Shown: positions 31,001 to 42,978 of the stretch, piece after piece
How the letters are laid out: each line of letters starts with the position of its first letter
Position numbering within the stretch: position 1 is the stretch's first letter
NCBI RefSeq assembly: GCF_041146795.1
Contig: NC_135167.1
Coordinates: 6,606,454-6,670,453, forward strand
Direction of reading: 5' to 3'
Length of the DNA: 64,000 bases
From: Maylandia zebra
Lineage: Eukaryota; Chordata; Actinopteri; Cichliformes; Cichlidae
The notes under the pieces: generated by a model
What the model was told of the DNA's origin: nothing
What the model saw: only the letters and a program-made list of their open reading frames with translations
The model's database searches: none
Position numbers and translations under genes: made by a program

Positions 31001-34000
31001 AAACATTTACTGCATCGTGTTAAGATGTAGTGCAGAAGCGATTTGATGCTACATACTTGTTAAAAAATGCACACAGCATGAAGGCTTCTAACTGAATAGC
31101 TGCTTTACTCTAAGACCCTCTGTGGTGGATACAATTGATAGGAGGGTTAGCTGCCTTCACATGGGGTATCTGTCAAGCAGCTGACAGCAATCAATTATAC
31201 AATTACAATCTGGCTTGGACTCACAGTCCACAGCGCTGAGCAGCAGGCTGGTCTTTCTGAAAGAAGCCATTTTCTCCTTTTTTCAGGAATCTTTCACAGC
31301 TGCCCACACACATCCAAACTTTAAATAATAGTTTGACATTGAAGGGAATATATTTTGTCACATTTATTCTGTAACAATGGTGGATAACTATTTTAAACAT
31401 GGTCAAAGCTTCAAATAAAAAGCCCCGTCTATATACAAAGATCGCTGTGAGACAAAAACTCTTCAGACTGTTTCAGATTCCTTGTGGCTCTGCTCTTTTT
31501 CTACTCTTGGCTCAGTGTGATGTCAGTGGTAAGGGTTATACTTAATAAGACAATCGTACGCGCACAGTTCTGTCCAACTTTTCAAAACTTTAGCTTTTCA
31601 GATCTTATGATCAGAAGAAAGTTGGCTCATAGGAAGAAGGAAGGGAGCAAAAATGCTGCACTAAGGCCCAGTAAAAGATAAATGAGGATTATACTGACCT
31701 GTGAATCATGAAAAGCTTCTCTAATACAGTTCAAGACTTTAATGTGAGTTATAGCTATAGTACGCACACACGCACGCAAAATATTATGCATATACAACAG
31801 CTTCAGTGAGTTGTAAGCTCACCAATACGTCTGTATGATAATTAATGGCTAAACTGCTATGAAGTGTTACCAGCGATGGTGGTGCACTGAAAGCAGTGCC
31901 GGCAGAAAAGAGCAAATTTTTACAGCCAAATCAATCTTAACAACTGCTGGATGGATACAGATATTCATGGGTACCACAAGATGAATCCTAATCTATTTTA
32001 TAATAAAGCACTGCCATGTGATTGGCATTTCATTTGCCTCACTGTTAGTCAAACTTTCCCAACAGCCATATCTGTTCTTTTTTCCTTCAGCCATCATAGA
32101 TCATGACGGCGACAACTCCAAACATTATACATTGTGCTAATGTTGGCACGCAGGCTTTGGCACTTAGTTCAAAGCATTGCTAGTGCCAGAGTGCTGCCTC
32201 ACAGAAACACTTTTCATCACAGAGATCTCACTCTACTACTGCAGGTCATCATGGCTGCATTGCCGCCATCCCCCCCCCCATAAACTGCCAGAAAGCACAA
32301 TGATTTGATGGTCTGATCATTGTGGTCTGATGGGCAACTAACTGAACAGTTAGCAGCAGTCTCTGATTTTTTTTAGCTGCCTGCTGCCTGAACTGTTGCT
32401 CACAATGATTAGGACAGGCACACTCATAGAGGAAAACAAACAGAGTGAAGTACAAGACACACACAAGAGAAAGGCCACATAACATTTGAAGAAGAACAGG
32501 CACATGGAGCAGATATATCCTATGACAAGTGTTTAATGTTTCCTGCATTACACTTGAGTATTCTTTTGTGCCCTTCTCTTCCAGGCAGTATTGATCTATT
32601 TAGGGTGAAGATGTGGCCACAAAAGAGCAGCCTCTCCTTCAATCCTCTGCTTTGTTAGCAAGCCTGTGGAGAGCTGCCGCTTTAATATTTAATCATTTGG
32701 TTAGATGTTTGCTAAACTACACCTAACCGCTTCTCTGTCACACTGCATTATTCAGGAGGTTTTCTTACAGTCTAAATGTGCCTTCACACGTCAGTCTTGT
32801 CAAACAACACCACCGCCCTGAGACTAGAAGGAGGAAATACAAAGGAGCACAGAACACATACGTACTGTGTAAATACCAATAACACAACAGCAGTCACATT
32901 GTAGGAGGTAACCATGGCAATCAACATGCCTGGATTGTCAAAAAATGGAGAACAGAGACAGAACAGAGAGGGGGTGGTGGATAGAAAAGACTAATATAAG
33001 AGTACTATCTGTAAGTGTCAAAGGAAGAAGCTTGGGGGATGTTATGAAAGAGAAAAGGCTGGGGCACATAAAAGTAGACTTCATACCAAATCAGGCTCAA
33101 TTTTAGTCTGCAGTGCGATTTATTAGAGCTAACCCCATTCAGGAGAAATCCAAGCTTAAACCACTGCTATGCCAAGTGATGTCCAAATTAGCAGTAATTC
33201 AAATGCTTTCTGTAAGCAACCAATAAAATAAACAATAATAATAATGCATTTTTCATTATATCTCGGGACTAATTATTATCCGTTATTTTCCAAAAATGAT
33301 ATTTAGCCATAGCTCTCATCTAACGATCGAGATATTTCCAAAGAGGGGGACCGTTGGTGGCATCAAAATTCAATGGTGTATTTCCAATAGAATTTTCTGT
33401 TTCACTTTTAGAAATTGCAGACTTAAAACATACAGTAAAGCTTAAAGCCAAAAAAATTGGGTGCCTTTAGTTTATTGTCTAAACCTATTGTTGGCTGCTC
33501 CTTCAGTTAGAAGGGGTCGCCACAGCAGGTACCTCCGCATATTTCAATTGGCAGATTTTTAGACTAGATGCCTTTCCTGATGCCCAAGGGATTTTTATCT
33601 CCTGGAATCAAACCAGGAAGCTCAAACTTGTTTTGTAAATCTGTAAACCACTACAATGTAAAGTCACTTATCCAGTTTATTGTCTTTCAAAATTTGCAAA
33701 GATGACAGTGAAAAAGTCAAGCCATAGATTTCACAAATCAATGAGTTTAGCGTGACGTCCAAAGTCTGAGCTAGCAAATTGGACCAGTTTTGGCACTTAG
33801 TCATGACTGGATTGATTGCAAGAAATGGTTATAATAAAAACGATGATTATGAATGGCTTTAGTAACCTCTTGACGTTTTCTCTAGCAACACCCTGAGACA
33901 GACATTTGTGGTTTTGACCAAATGTCTCAACAATTTCTTTCACCATGAACTGTGCCATCAACAGATGAAATACTTTGGATCATTGCCAGCCATTGCTGTC

Positions 34001-37000
34001 CTTTGTGTTTAACGCTAATTAGTAAATGTTAGCCATATAACATGATAAACTAAGGTGGTGTTTATTATATCAGCCCTGTTAAACATCAAAATGTTATTAT
34101 GTTGGCATTAGTATTGGGCTAACAGCATTTTTGTTCGTCTTTAATATGAATGTGTGCAAATTCATCATTTTGTCAAATTAAAAGAAATTTAAATAAACAA
34201 GAATAGTAACCATGAAGCATTGTGCTGTCCAGTTAATACATATAATGTATCTAAAATGTTTGGTAATTGCTATAGTTTCTTTACAGGGGGTATTACAATA
34301 TTTCACAGATGTTAAATATGACTGTGATTGTTCACATGGATCATGTGTTCATAGTGGGATATTATCTGGCTAATAAATTACATTTACACTGAAAAACATC
34401 AGGTATCTGGTATGAATAGGCCTCTGACCAAGCAGGAGGGTAACTCAAGGGTGGATTACTTGATGCTGCGTTCTCTCTTCCTTTCCTCCACCCTCTGTCC
34501 ATCCTTACCTCCCTCCCCTACACCGAGGTCTGCTGGCAGAGACTGTGCAGATCAAAGCAGGCACAGAATCCGCAGGCCTACTCACCCTGCAAAGAGGTCT
34601 GTGCTGAGATGTAAGCAGAAAAAAAAATGCAACAAACCAAGGAGCTTGTGAGGAGGAGCAACTACTGTAGCTTCAGGGAAATGAAAACTGAACAGCATAT
34701 GTTTATTTCTCAGTACCTTTGTTTCCATTAAAGCAACAAACCCATATGCCGCCGGCTTTGCCTTATTGAATCACAAAGCTTTAATGTGTTGGTGATGCCT
34801 GCATCAGACTAAACACCACATCTAGCTGAAAAAAGTTGTAATTTTTCAATACTTCTTGATACACTAATGCCAAATATAAAACGATAACAACATATATTAA
34901 CTGATATCAACTGATAATAACTTGTATTTTTAAATACTAGCTATTATATTTACCTACTGTTGTTACAGGTTCCTGAAATGAAGTGTGGTTAACCTATAAG
35001 AGCTCTAATTTGTACATGAGGAAAGTGATTAAGATCAATATAAGAAAATAATTTAAATGCCTGGATAGCCCCCACGTATGATGGCTATATACACTACATT
35101 GGCAGTTTTGCCCACCTACCTATTTAAGCAGAGTAGTTTGAATATCACCAAGGGGGAGTCTTGCTTGCAGACACCAGGTATATCACATACATTTAACAAA
35201 ATGTTAAATGTACCTATGCAATATGTGCATACATTAATATACAGGTTAACAACCCTAATGCCATCACTATATCAGCAAACAACCACAGCTAATAACAGGA
35301 CAGATCTGTCTAGCGATAGAACCTCAGCGTTGATGGAAGCAATTTAAACTTACTACATAAAAAGATGCTGAGAGTCCAGTTAGGTGGCATGTGCCTGCTG
35401 AATCTCTCTGATATGATTATAAGGGCCCCTGTTACCCACAAGAGTGGAAAGCTGACCAGCTTACTCCGACCAGCTTAAAGGTGTCTGTGGCATGGTTTTG
35501 ACTCCAGATTATGAAAAGACATAGCTTTCAAAATAAAAGTTGTATTAAACTTGACTGTGGGCTCTAAACAGAGGAAAAAAACTGGGGGGAAAAAAAAACA
35601 CCAAAATTGCCCTTTACATATATATTTCTAAATTTTGTAGCAAGTGATATGTATGTTTCTTAAGTTCTCTTTCTCTCCATCTGCCCAGATAGAGCTCTGC
35701 TGCTAGCAGGTCACACGGATGGCACATAGCTTCAGTCACTGCCTTTGAACTGTTGCCTTGGCAACTTTGGCACACAGGGTTATTTCGACCTCTCGGTTGC
35801 TGCTGTAACTAAAACCACAGCCTTTTGCTGCTGACCTTCAAATGCTTACTAAAGTTGGGAACGCGTGCTTTGCCAAAGAACCCCTGCAGATATGAAAGAG
35901 GGCAACATCAGACCCAGAATTTAATCTAAAAAAAATCAATATTCCTCATCTATTTTTGCAAATGCCCAATTCACACTTAGCAACAGTGCAATGTACCATT
36001 ACTGAGCATTTAATTAATAAAATTTACTAGCAGCATTCTCATCTCAGAAAATCAAATCGTGCCAGTGTCACGGAACTGCGTACAAGGTCTCCTTTGGCGT
36101 TGTTCTTTGGAGCCATAGCAATTTTGGATGCTGTGAGATAAATGCCTTGTTGTAAAGTGCTACACAGTCCACATTACGTGACTCAAGGGATAACAGCAGA
36201 TTAAGACCAAGCAAAAACCCTCAGGGCAAAAAAAAAAAAAAAAAAAAGTGCCGAAATCTGCAGTTCTTCTTATAGCCACTTGAATTAGTCCCCATAGACG
36301 CTAATGTTAAAATGCCTAACTAATAGCATTAAAAATATGTTTACAGACTGGTAGAAGGAAATGGTACTGGACTCAGGGCATGAATTTTTTTGTTCCTCAT
36401 TCGTTAGGATACTGGAGTTAGGGGTGTGTCTGTTTTGACTGACAGCTGTCCTGACACAGGCAGCTGAATCTTGTCTGGCAGCCGTCTCCTCTGCAAAGTT
36501 GAGTCACTGAACTAGATCTCTCCACTGTGTTTGTACTATTGGCATTTTTAATGGAACTATATTATATGGTTTACTGTGTGGAACAGCCCATCCAAGTTTG
36601 TCCATCTATTCTGGTGAGTGAAATTCTAGTATTTTCTTTATACACTGTAACGATACTGTTTGCCAAACAATGTTGTTATTGTTAATTTTATAAGTCAGCA
36701 TTTCATCCAACTACACTGATTAAATTCTGGCTTAAAAATAAAACAGCATGGTAGAAGCCAAATCACTAACACTGAGGCATGAAAATGCAGAGTCCAAAAC
36801 CTGTGGGAGACTTCACGCTGGCTGCATCCATTTTTTATCCCATCCACCATTAAGCTGCAAGTTTGTCATTGAAGAGGAGGTTCATGTCCTCTTTGAAACC
36901 TCGTGTGTGGCCTTATTTTCCTTGCCTCGCTATTGAGGTTTAGGCACAAATATGACTTGGTTCAGTTGAGGAAAATAATGCGGTTTGGGTTAAAACAGTT

Positions 37001-40000
37001 CAACAAAAATTTGGAGTGACAGCCCCGTCTTACTATTGCATAACTCAGATGCTTCGTGCCAAGGTGCCAAAGGACACCATGTATATCTGTGAGATGCCAC
37101 TGACTCTGATAAAAATGTCAGCATTTGACACCCTTGGATTGCAAATGAGCTTGTACACATTTTTTTAATGCAACTATGCAATGAGTCTGTCACGTGAAAC
37201 TTTTGCATGTACAGCAGATACCGGCTGGGAGCATCAATCTTTGTTCACATCAAGCATTAGAAACATGGTATGAAAAGCAAAACAAAAAACAACAACAAGC
37301 GAGATGCATGAAAACACCTTGAGAGGTCTGAGGACAAAAAGCAGACTGCTTGAAGCTGAGAGGTGGTGTTTGTGATCAAAGCATCAGTGAAAAGAGCTCT
37401 TCATCTGGCCACTAGCAGTAATTAGCCTGAGAATCCACAGTTACATTGTTCATGTACTGAATAAAAATTATAGCTATAAAAAAATACACACTTGATAGTC
37501 ATGTTCTGTGTTTTACCTCTGCATTGACTCACCTATATACAGTGAGGAGTCTTTTCTGTGGACATGGTCATCAATGTAGGACACTCCTAAGGGCTGAACA
37601 GGTGTTGCCCCGATGCCCAGCAGGACCTGGGCTCCGATGAGCAGAAGGTACATCATGTTGGTGTTGGCTCGATTACCGCATTTAAACCCAGAGTCTCTGT
37701 TCTCTGACCTGGAGATGTTGGAGCAGACATCCCTGCCATCCTCGGCATGCCACGAGTCACCGGCCTCGTACTCATACTGATGAGTCAGGAACTCTGGCAG
37801 GGCTGACAGCAAGGCCCCCAACGCCATGACAATGCCACCGCAGCCAATCAGCCGGGGCCGGTGAGCCTTGGCGCCAAAGTAGCTGACAAAGAGGATGAGG
37901 GCCAGGTTGCCGATTTCAAAGCTGCTGGCAATGACACCCACATCTGCACTCTGGAGGTTGAAGCGTCTCTCCAGAGTGGTCAGAACACTTACCTGGCAGA
38001 AAAAGAGAGAAAAGGAAGAGAGATGAAGGACAAGTGCTACAACTAGCAGCCAATGGTATCACAGCAACTCGTTTAAAGTGAGTTTATATACTTGAGTTTA
38101 GTTTCTGTGCTATAAATTGCTGCAATTAAAGTTATGGGAGTATAAAGTTTATATATTTTCCATTTTAAATCTGTTTACAATAATACGAGTATTTAGCTTC
38201 AGGTGCTATCAGCCATCTGTCACTACCTTAGAGCTCATATCAACCTGTTGATAACACACAAGCTGCAAATGTGCCTATCTCCATCCTCCTGCTATATAGC
38301 TGCCAAGAAGGTCCCCAAGGCTTAACCTGATACAAACCTGGGAAAAGGGAATATGTGCATATGTGTGGCTCAAGGCAAGAAGCTTCACGTAGCTGTTCTA
38401 ATTAAATGGACACAAACATGTGCCAGCTGTGTTCAAGGTGCCTAAGTGTTAAAGTGGCTCCTTGCATCAAATGTATTGGATCATCTACAAGACTGAAGGT
38501 AAACAGCTAGCTAGAAGTTATTTTAGTAATCCTTCATCCACAGCAAAACTAAAGAATAAGCCCAGAGCAGGTCCGAATAAAAAAAGCGAATGAATCATGT
38601 TCATTGAGCTCAGGTGAATTATGCATAACGGCTTTTCATCCTGTGCTGTATTGTTTATCCTGTCACACAGAGCTCCACTGCAGAGTCAAAAACTGGATCA
38701 TATATCTGCTGATGGATCCATGTACCAAGACCTCAGCCTAGTCATGCTGTACTGGTGTTGTCCTTGGAGAAGGCTAGAAAACAGTCACCCTTCCATAAAA
38801 AGTGTACAGTCGCTGTCTGACTACTAACATGAAAAGATCTGAGTCAAACACTGATGTATTTCAACTGTGGCAAACTAAGTAACAAGATCTGCTACCATAT
38901 GCATCTGATTAGTATTCAGATTTGTTTAAATTCACCGAATGCTCAACTTATTAAACAATTCCATTCAATAACATTCCAAGATTTGGATGACAAGGTTGAG
39001 ACAAGTCTGTTGTAGTACATTTAGCAGCCCACTGTGAATCAATAAAACAGTATTAAATAGTGATAGCAAACTATTTCATAGGACAGGAGAGATGTTGGTT
39101 CTGTGATGCTTTTATTTGCAGATATTTGCTAAAGGTGCATCTTTGGTTTGGGATGTTTAAAAGAGAAAGCTCCACAACAGGCTTCAAGGACAAAAGCTAA
39201 ACCAAAAAGTTGGCTCTAATGAAATGTTTGAACTCACCATTTTTAAATTAACCTTGCTGTTTTGACTAATATCAAAGAAGTGCTTCTAATTATCTGCACC
39301 TTTCAGAGTGTGTTTAGCAGACAAGTAAAAAAGATCCTGTCTTCCTAAGCTCATTAAAAATAACTTCCATTCCCTTCCTGTTACAAAGTTATTTATGGTA
39401 TCAAGACTGTGCTGACATTTATCAAGGAATTGGCTTTGATAAAAATAAATAAAATAATGCTGATTACAATAGCGTATTTGTTCTTAAAAAACAAAACAAA
39501 AAAAAACTGATTTCCAGTAAGTGGCTGAGCCAAAACCAGTGCTGACAGTTATTCTAAATGCTGAGTTCAAGGCTTTGTCATTCATTTCACTCCTGCATTA
39601 GCGATGGCTGATGAAATCTTTATTTATTGAGTCAGAAACACATTTTTCTCCCGTGCTCTTGCAACATAAACTTGATCTCTTATGTTGACATACATCTAAT
39701 CATAACAGTGCAGTAACAGCTTATAACTCTGATCAAGCTGTCACAGGAAATGCAGTCTGGTTAATGAGGGGGAGAAAAAAAGCTGCTGTCTCCTGTGTTG
39801 TGGAGATCACGTCATCTCCTAGGCCTATATCCTCCGGTGTCAAAGGCCTCCTGCATTATTGAGACATATGGGTGCAGAGCGTGTAGCAGTATGGACCTCC
39901 TGACCAGTGTTTCGTAAGCTGCTCTCTAACAGACCATCCATATGAGCAAGTAAAATTTTCCATATATCGTAGAGTCTACTGCCGCTGTGACGCGCTTTGT

Positions 40001-40407
40001 GACATGCAGATGGCGCATAGGCCTGATGGATAATACGCAGCAAGTCATCAGTCAGTGGCTCCTGGAGGATGTAATTTTAGTAATGTGATCAAAATAATAT
40101 GGCTATTAAACGCAGCAGCTGAGCACCCGAAGCAGCGCAGCGTTTTTTCACTGTCTGCCCGCGCCGGTCTGAAGGGCGCTGCGTTAACCCCATGTTACCT
40201 GAGAAACATGACGTTCCTTCAGACCAACACTGTGTCCCCCAAACTCACCAGATAGGCGCCCACGGTGCCCTGTGCCAACATGAGAGCACATTCCGACACC
40301 AGGAATATCTTAATGTTGGAAAAACACGAAGTCTTCTTCTGATTGTCATCTTGCTCCGGGTCGTCGTTGCTGCTCCGCTCTGTGCAGATCTGGTTTTTAA
40401 CCTGCAT
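21712..40407 (-). CDS. slco3a1: Solute carrier organic anion transporter 3A1 (OATP3A1), 10 coding exons, 700 aa
   Basis: A 12-helix plasma-membrane transporter; the mammalian protein carries prostaglandins E1/E2, thyroxine and vasopressin. Joining 40407-40249, 37992-37533, 25191-25093, 24949-24680, 24527-24363, 23595-23397, 23180-23045, 22914-22742, 22375-22311 and 22088-21712 gives 2103 nt (700 aa; human about 710), and every junction keeps frame. Key marks are the first helix segment SCFSNIKIFLVSECALML, the OATP signature DPRWIGAWWGGF at residues 248-259, a Kazal-like cysteine-rich extracellular loop at about 463-525, sequons NIS and NLT, and a C-terminal ESVL that fits a class I PDZ ligand. 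The start is the only in-frame ATG after an upstream TAA, giving MQVKNQ (human begins MQGKK). The N-terminal 25 residues diverge. Intron 2 is 12.3 kb; introns 3 and 4 are only about 150 bp. Confidence 0.96.
22311..22375 (-). CDS. slco3a1: slco3a1 coding exon 9
   Basis: A 65-bp exon encoding RTVSPELKSYALGVLFLLLR and LI. The acceptor is TTTTCAG|A and the donor ATAG|GTAAGA. It is too short for ordinary ORF detection and was found from the conserved TVSPELKSYALG motif. Confidence 0.93.
22515..22542. repeat. (CA)14 microsatellite in slco3a1 intron 8
   Basis: Perfect dinucleotide run, read directly. Confidence 0.9.
22742..22914 (-). CDS. slco3a1: slco3a1 coding exon 8
   Basis: Encodes residues 497-553: NLTNCACIP with a sequon, GKCPSPGCQQAFLTFLCV (end of the Kazal-like loop and the next helix) and MIGAMAQTPSVIILI. 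The acceptor is TTTGTCAG|AA and the donor CAG|GTATGA in phase 2. Confidence 0.94.
23045..23180 (-). CDS. slco3a1: slco3a1 coding exon 7 (Kazal-like loop)
   Basis: Encodes residues 451-496. The cysteine pattern ACISNCNCYTASVSPVCGSN then GVTYLSACFAGC matches the Kazal-like extracellular loop of OATPs. The acceptor is CTATAG|G and the donor CCA|GTGAGT. The stretch before the first cysteine (TLQSWQQPES) differs from the mammalian protein. Confidence 0.93.
23397..23595 (-). CDS. slco3a1: slco3a1 coding exon 6
   Basis: Encodes residues 385-450: MTAIPCACLGIFLGGLLVKK, a second helix LVNLVSTACYVSFLFLGC, and the start of the large extracellular loop (GPVAGVTVAYGN). The donor is GA|GTAAGA in phase 2. 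Confidence 0.95.
24363..24527 (-). CDS. slco3a1: slco3a1 coding exon 5
   Basis: Encodes residues 330-384: IPRVTRHLLSNPVFS, a helix with CMEIAVVAGFAAFLGKYL, and FNLTTSSANQLLG. The donor CTAG|GTAGGC is weaker than the others. 165 bp, phase 1 to phase 1. Confidence 0.94.
24680..24949 (-). CDS. slco3a1: slco3a1 coding exon 4 (OATP signature)
   Basis: Encodes residues 240-329: KLDITPDDPRWIGAWWGGF (the family signature), a membrane helix, MFGFPQAL and a large cytoplasmic loop ending CQHLR. The acceptor AACCAAG|GTAAGC has a poor pyrimidine tract and the exon itself starts like a donor. 270 bp, phase 1 to phase 1, so skipping would keep frame. Confidence 0.92.
25093..25191 (-). CDS. slco3a1: slco3a1 coding exon 3
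   Basis: Encodes residues 207-239: ILFSTLVFGPACGFILGS followed by VCTKVYVDAVFIDT. The acceptor is TTGCAG|GT and the donor ACCA|GTAAGT; 99 bp, phase 1 to phase 1. Confidence 0.94.
26725..26787 (+). mobile_element. L2-type LINE 3' tail fragment
   Basis: The tail TTTGGCACTATATAAATAAT followed by TGAACTGAATTTTA is the typical end of fish L2-clade LINEs. No coding part is visible. It lies in slco3a1 intron 2, antisense to the gene. Confidence 0.65.
33488..33660. repeat. Dispersed repeat, copy 1
   Basis: Contains GGCTGCTCCTTCAGTTAG, GGGGTCGCCACAGCAG, CTTTCCTGATGCCC and TGTAAACCACTAC blocks. The same blocks in the same order occur at 58926-59070, and the second half is visible at 47300-47400. It is a familiar fish interspersed repeat whose class I cannot state. 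Confidence 0.6.
36228..36247. repeat. A20 homopolymer
   Basis: Twenty consecutive A residues in slco3a1 intron 2. No retroposed body was recognised upstream of it. Confidence 0.9.
37533..37992 (-). CDS. slco3a1: slco3a1 coding exon 2
   Basis: Encodes residues 54-206: VSVLTTLERRF, GVIASSFEIGNLALILFVSY, a sequon-bearing loop (CSNISRSEN) and DDHVHRKDSSLYIG. The acceptor has a strong pyrimidine tract and reads CTGCCAG|GTAAGTG, so the exon's first bases form a donor consensus. The donor is ATAG|GTGAGT. Its 460 bp is not a multiple of three, so skipping would break the frame. Confidence 0.96.
37993..40248 (-). other. slco3a1 intron 1, 2.26 kb
   Basis: Bounded by GTGAGT and a long pyrimidine tract before CCAG. 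No repeat or nested exon was recognised. Confidence 0.75.
40249..40407 (-). CDS. slco3a1: slco3a1 coding exon 1
   Basis: Encodes residues 1-53: a charged cytoplasmic N-terminus, then the first membrane helix region ending GTVGAYL. The donor CTG|GTGAGT lies in phase 0. The intron's first six bases would also read Val-Ser, the same residues exon 2 starts with. Confidence 0.94.
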
Positions 40408-40417
40408 CCTTCGGCTC

Positions 40418-40477
40418 AAGCTCCGGTCAGGTTGGACGGCATGAAACTGAACGGGTCCGGTCCGGCGGAGGGCATCT
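40418..40477 (-). other. Upstream ORF of 19 codons before slco3a1
   Basis: An ATG 70 nt upstream of the main start opens MPSAGPDPFSFMPSNLTGA and stops at TGA 8 nt before the slco3a1 ATG, in a different frame. A second in-frame ATG lies within it. If it is inside the transcript it should lower initiation at the main start. Confidence 0.45.
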
Positions 40478-40545
40478 GGTTATGATGGTGATGACGAGCT
40501 GCACTGCAGAAGAAGTGCGAACCTGCTGTCAGGAGCCCGTCCAAG

Positions 40546-40555
40546 CTTAAATATA
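40546..40555 (-). promoter_or_regulatory. Candidate TATA box of slco3a1
   Basis: The minus strand reads TATATTTAAG, about 140 bp upstream of the ATG. Transcription from about 30 bp downstream would give a 5' UTR of roughly 110 nt containing a small upstream reading frame. Inferred from motif and position. Confidence 0.4.
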
Positions 40556-41639
40556 CAGCAAGAAACCCTGCTGTCCACTCAGCAGTGCGCACAGTCCGTC
40601 AGCGACCTCTCTTCACCGCCTGTCCAGTCAGTGCCTATCGGCTACATCACATTTAAATACGTAACTTACGCTAGTGTTACATATGACGGCTTAAGCGTAG
40701 AACTACAGTACGCTCTGCTTCCCCACATCCGGGTTTTGTTTTTTGTTTTTTTACTCAAAATTTCCCCAAGCCGACTGGTTCTGGTTTCCCAGTCCGGTTC
40801 CGAGACGCAGCTCTGCGTCCCGTAAGCAATGTTATGATGCTCCTCCCATCCATGGACCACAGCGCTCTTACCTCACTGCCAACCCCATCTCTCCTCCCAG
40901 TTCCTCCCTTTCTTTTTCGATATACGCATCATCCATTACAGATTGAATCATTTCCACAGAACACTGCATCAGTAAGCTTCGATAAAGCATTCCCGTAACT
41001 TCATCATGGCGTTTTCTCTGCACTTCGCTGGTAATTTTCATCCTTGCATTGCAGATTAATTCAACAATTCGCATTATATTCCATTCTGAGAAGATCTCTG
41101 ACTCCTCAACAACTTCTGGCGAGTCGCTGTATAGAGTAGCTGATATTTAGATGTGTCAAGTTAGATTTTAGGTCCTAAGCTGCGTCACTGTGACAAACTA
41201 TGGATGATAACAAATAAAGAAACGGTGGATGAACAGGACAGTGTTATAATGATGCACTCTTCAAAAAAGATCCTGGCAGCAAGAAAGTTTATTGTGGGAA
41301 TATATACACTATACACATATAACCTCACAGGACACTTAATACACCTATACACACTTGTTGCTGATTAGTAATTACAAATATCTAATCAGCCAATCACATG
41401 TGAGGCATGAAGACATGGTCAAGATGACTGCCTGAAATTCAAACCAAGCTTCATAACAGAGAAAAAAAATTATTTACGTGACTTTAACCATAGCGTGATT
41501 GTTAGTGCCAAATTGGCCAGTCTGAATGTTTCAGAAAAAATAGGATTTTCCTGCACAAGCCTCTCTACGATTTACAGATTTGGGCCGGAAAAAGTGAAAA
41601 CATAAAGTTAACAGCAGTTCTATAGGGAAAAATGCCTTT

Positions 41640-42385
41640 TTGATGCAAGATGTCAGAGGACAATGCCCAGAATGCAACACATTGGACCTTGAAGCAGGTG
41701 GCTACAGAGGCAGAATCACACTGGGTGTTCAGGTTCTAGCTTACAAGCTTGTAAGTTTGTTGGCTTACAAGCTAATAGCAGGAGCCTGAGCATGCGGTTT
41801 TAATCAGAATTGGTCAGGGAATTGGAAAAATTATGTTTTGTCTGGTTCTAATCTATGACATTTGCATAGTAGAGTAACAGATTTTAAGTAGACAACATGA
41901 AAGCAAGGACCCATCCTCCCTTGTATCAGCTTTCAAGGCAGTGGTGGTGTAATGGCATGGGGGATATATTCTTGGCAGACTTTGAGTCCTTTAGTGCCAG
42001 CTGAGCTTTTTTAAACACCACAGCCTATTGGAGTATTGTTGTTGACCATGTTCATGGCTTTATAACCATCTTCTGATGGCTGCTTCCACCCAGATAAGGA
42101 ACCATGTCACAAATTGCAAATTGTCTCAATCTGGGTTCTTGAACAATGAGGTCACTGTGCTCAAATGATACCAACCAAGCCAATAGAGCGCCTTTGGGAT
42201 GTGGTGGAACAGAAGATTCACATCCCAGATGTGCAGCTAACAACTATGCAGCAACTGTGTGATGCTATCATGTCAGTGTGGACAAAAAAGTCTCAGGAAT
42301 GTTTCCAGCACCTTGTTGAATCTATGCCATGAAGAATTCAGACAATTCTTAAGGCAAAAGCGGTAGCGGTAAAAGCACTATCTAA
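41640..42385 (+). mobile_element. Tc1-like DNA transposon, degenerate copy
   Basis: Conceptual reading recovers broken Tc1 transposase segments: a VMVWG-like block (ATGGCATGGGGGATAT), PIERLWDVVEQKIHIPDVQ, CDAIMSVWTKKSQECFQHLV and ESMP. In-frame stops and missing blocks (for example the usual QWPPQSPDLN segment is garbled) show it is dead. Terminal inverted repeats were not located. Confidence 0.75.
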
Positions 42386-42978
42386 GAGGCTAGTGAGTGT
42401 ACACCATGATTGTTTGATGATTTAAGCTTTTTTAGCTTTAATTTACTTTGTTTTATTCACTTTAAGTTTTTTAAGATTGAGAAGGTGGACAGTGTCTTCT
42501 CTTTTGTTTTTACAAATTTTCATATCCTGAAGGTTGGGACCGTCCCAGACTTTTGTGTCACAATGAGTGCCATCATTGTCAAGGTTCACAATAGGAACAA
42601 AAAAAATCTACACAGCAGCATATGCTTGTATAATTGTTCTTGTGGGCTCCTGTTCAAAGCTGAAATTATTATAATTAAATAATTTGTGTCGGCATTGCTT
42701 AGATCTTGAATAATTTGTGAACTAGCTGTCCATACTAAAACAATTTCTCCTATTCAAATAGCGCAGAAGAAATCTTTACATTAACCAAAAAATTATATTA
42801 TCTGTACCAGAACTGAACCAAGTACAGACACTATCTGAAGCATTAAAGTTTATTTTGTGAATTTTCATTTGTGTGGGGTAATAGTTTAGCTAATCTTCAT
42901 CTGCACTGTATAGTGTGTGTTTTCTTCTATATTTGCATAATATTATTGTTAGGTATGCGGCATCTATTTATGCCCTGT

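Larger units (their letters stand above)
25192..37532 (-). other. slco3a1 intron 2, 12.3 kb
   Basis: The longest intron in the window. It holds a TG-rich tract (25781-25812), an L2 LINE tail (26725-26787), a dispersed repeat (33488-33660) and a 20-nt A-run (36228-36247). Several open frames of 60-140 codons (for example 29621-30046) have no recognisable protein features. I see no nested gene. Confidence 0.7.

Noticed and set aside
36228-36247. Processed pseudogene tail
   Set aside because: The A-run has no retrocopied exon sequence in front of it.
40249-40419. Longer slco3a1 start four codons upstream (SRRMQVK)
   Set aside because: The upstream codon is TTG; the first in-frame ATG gives MQVKNQ, which matches the family start.
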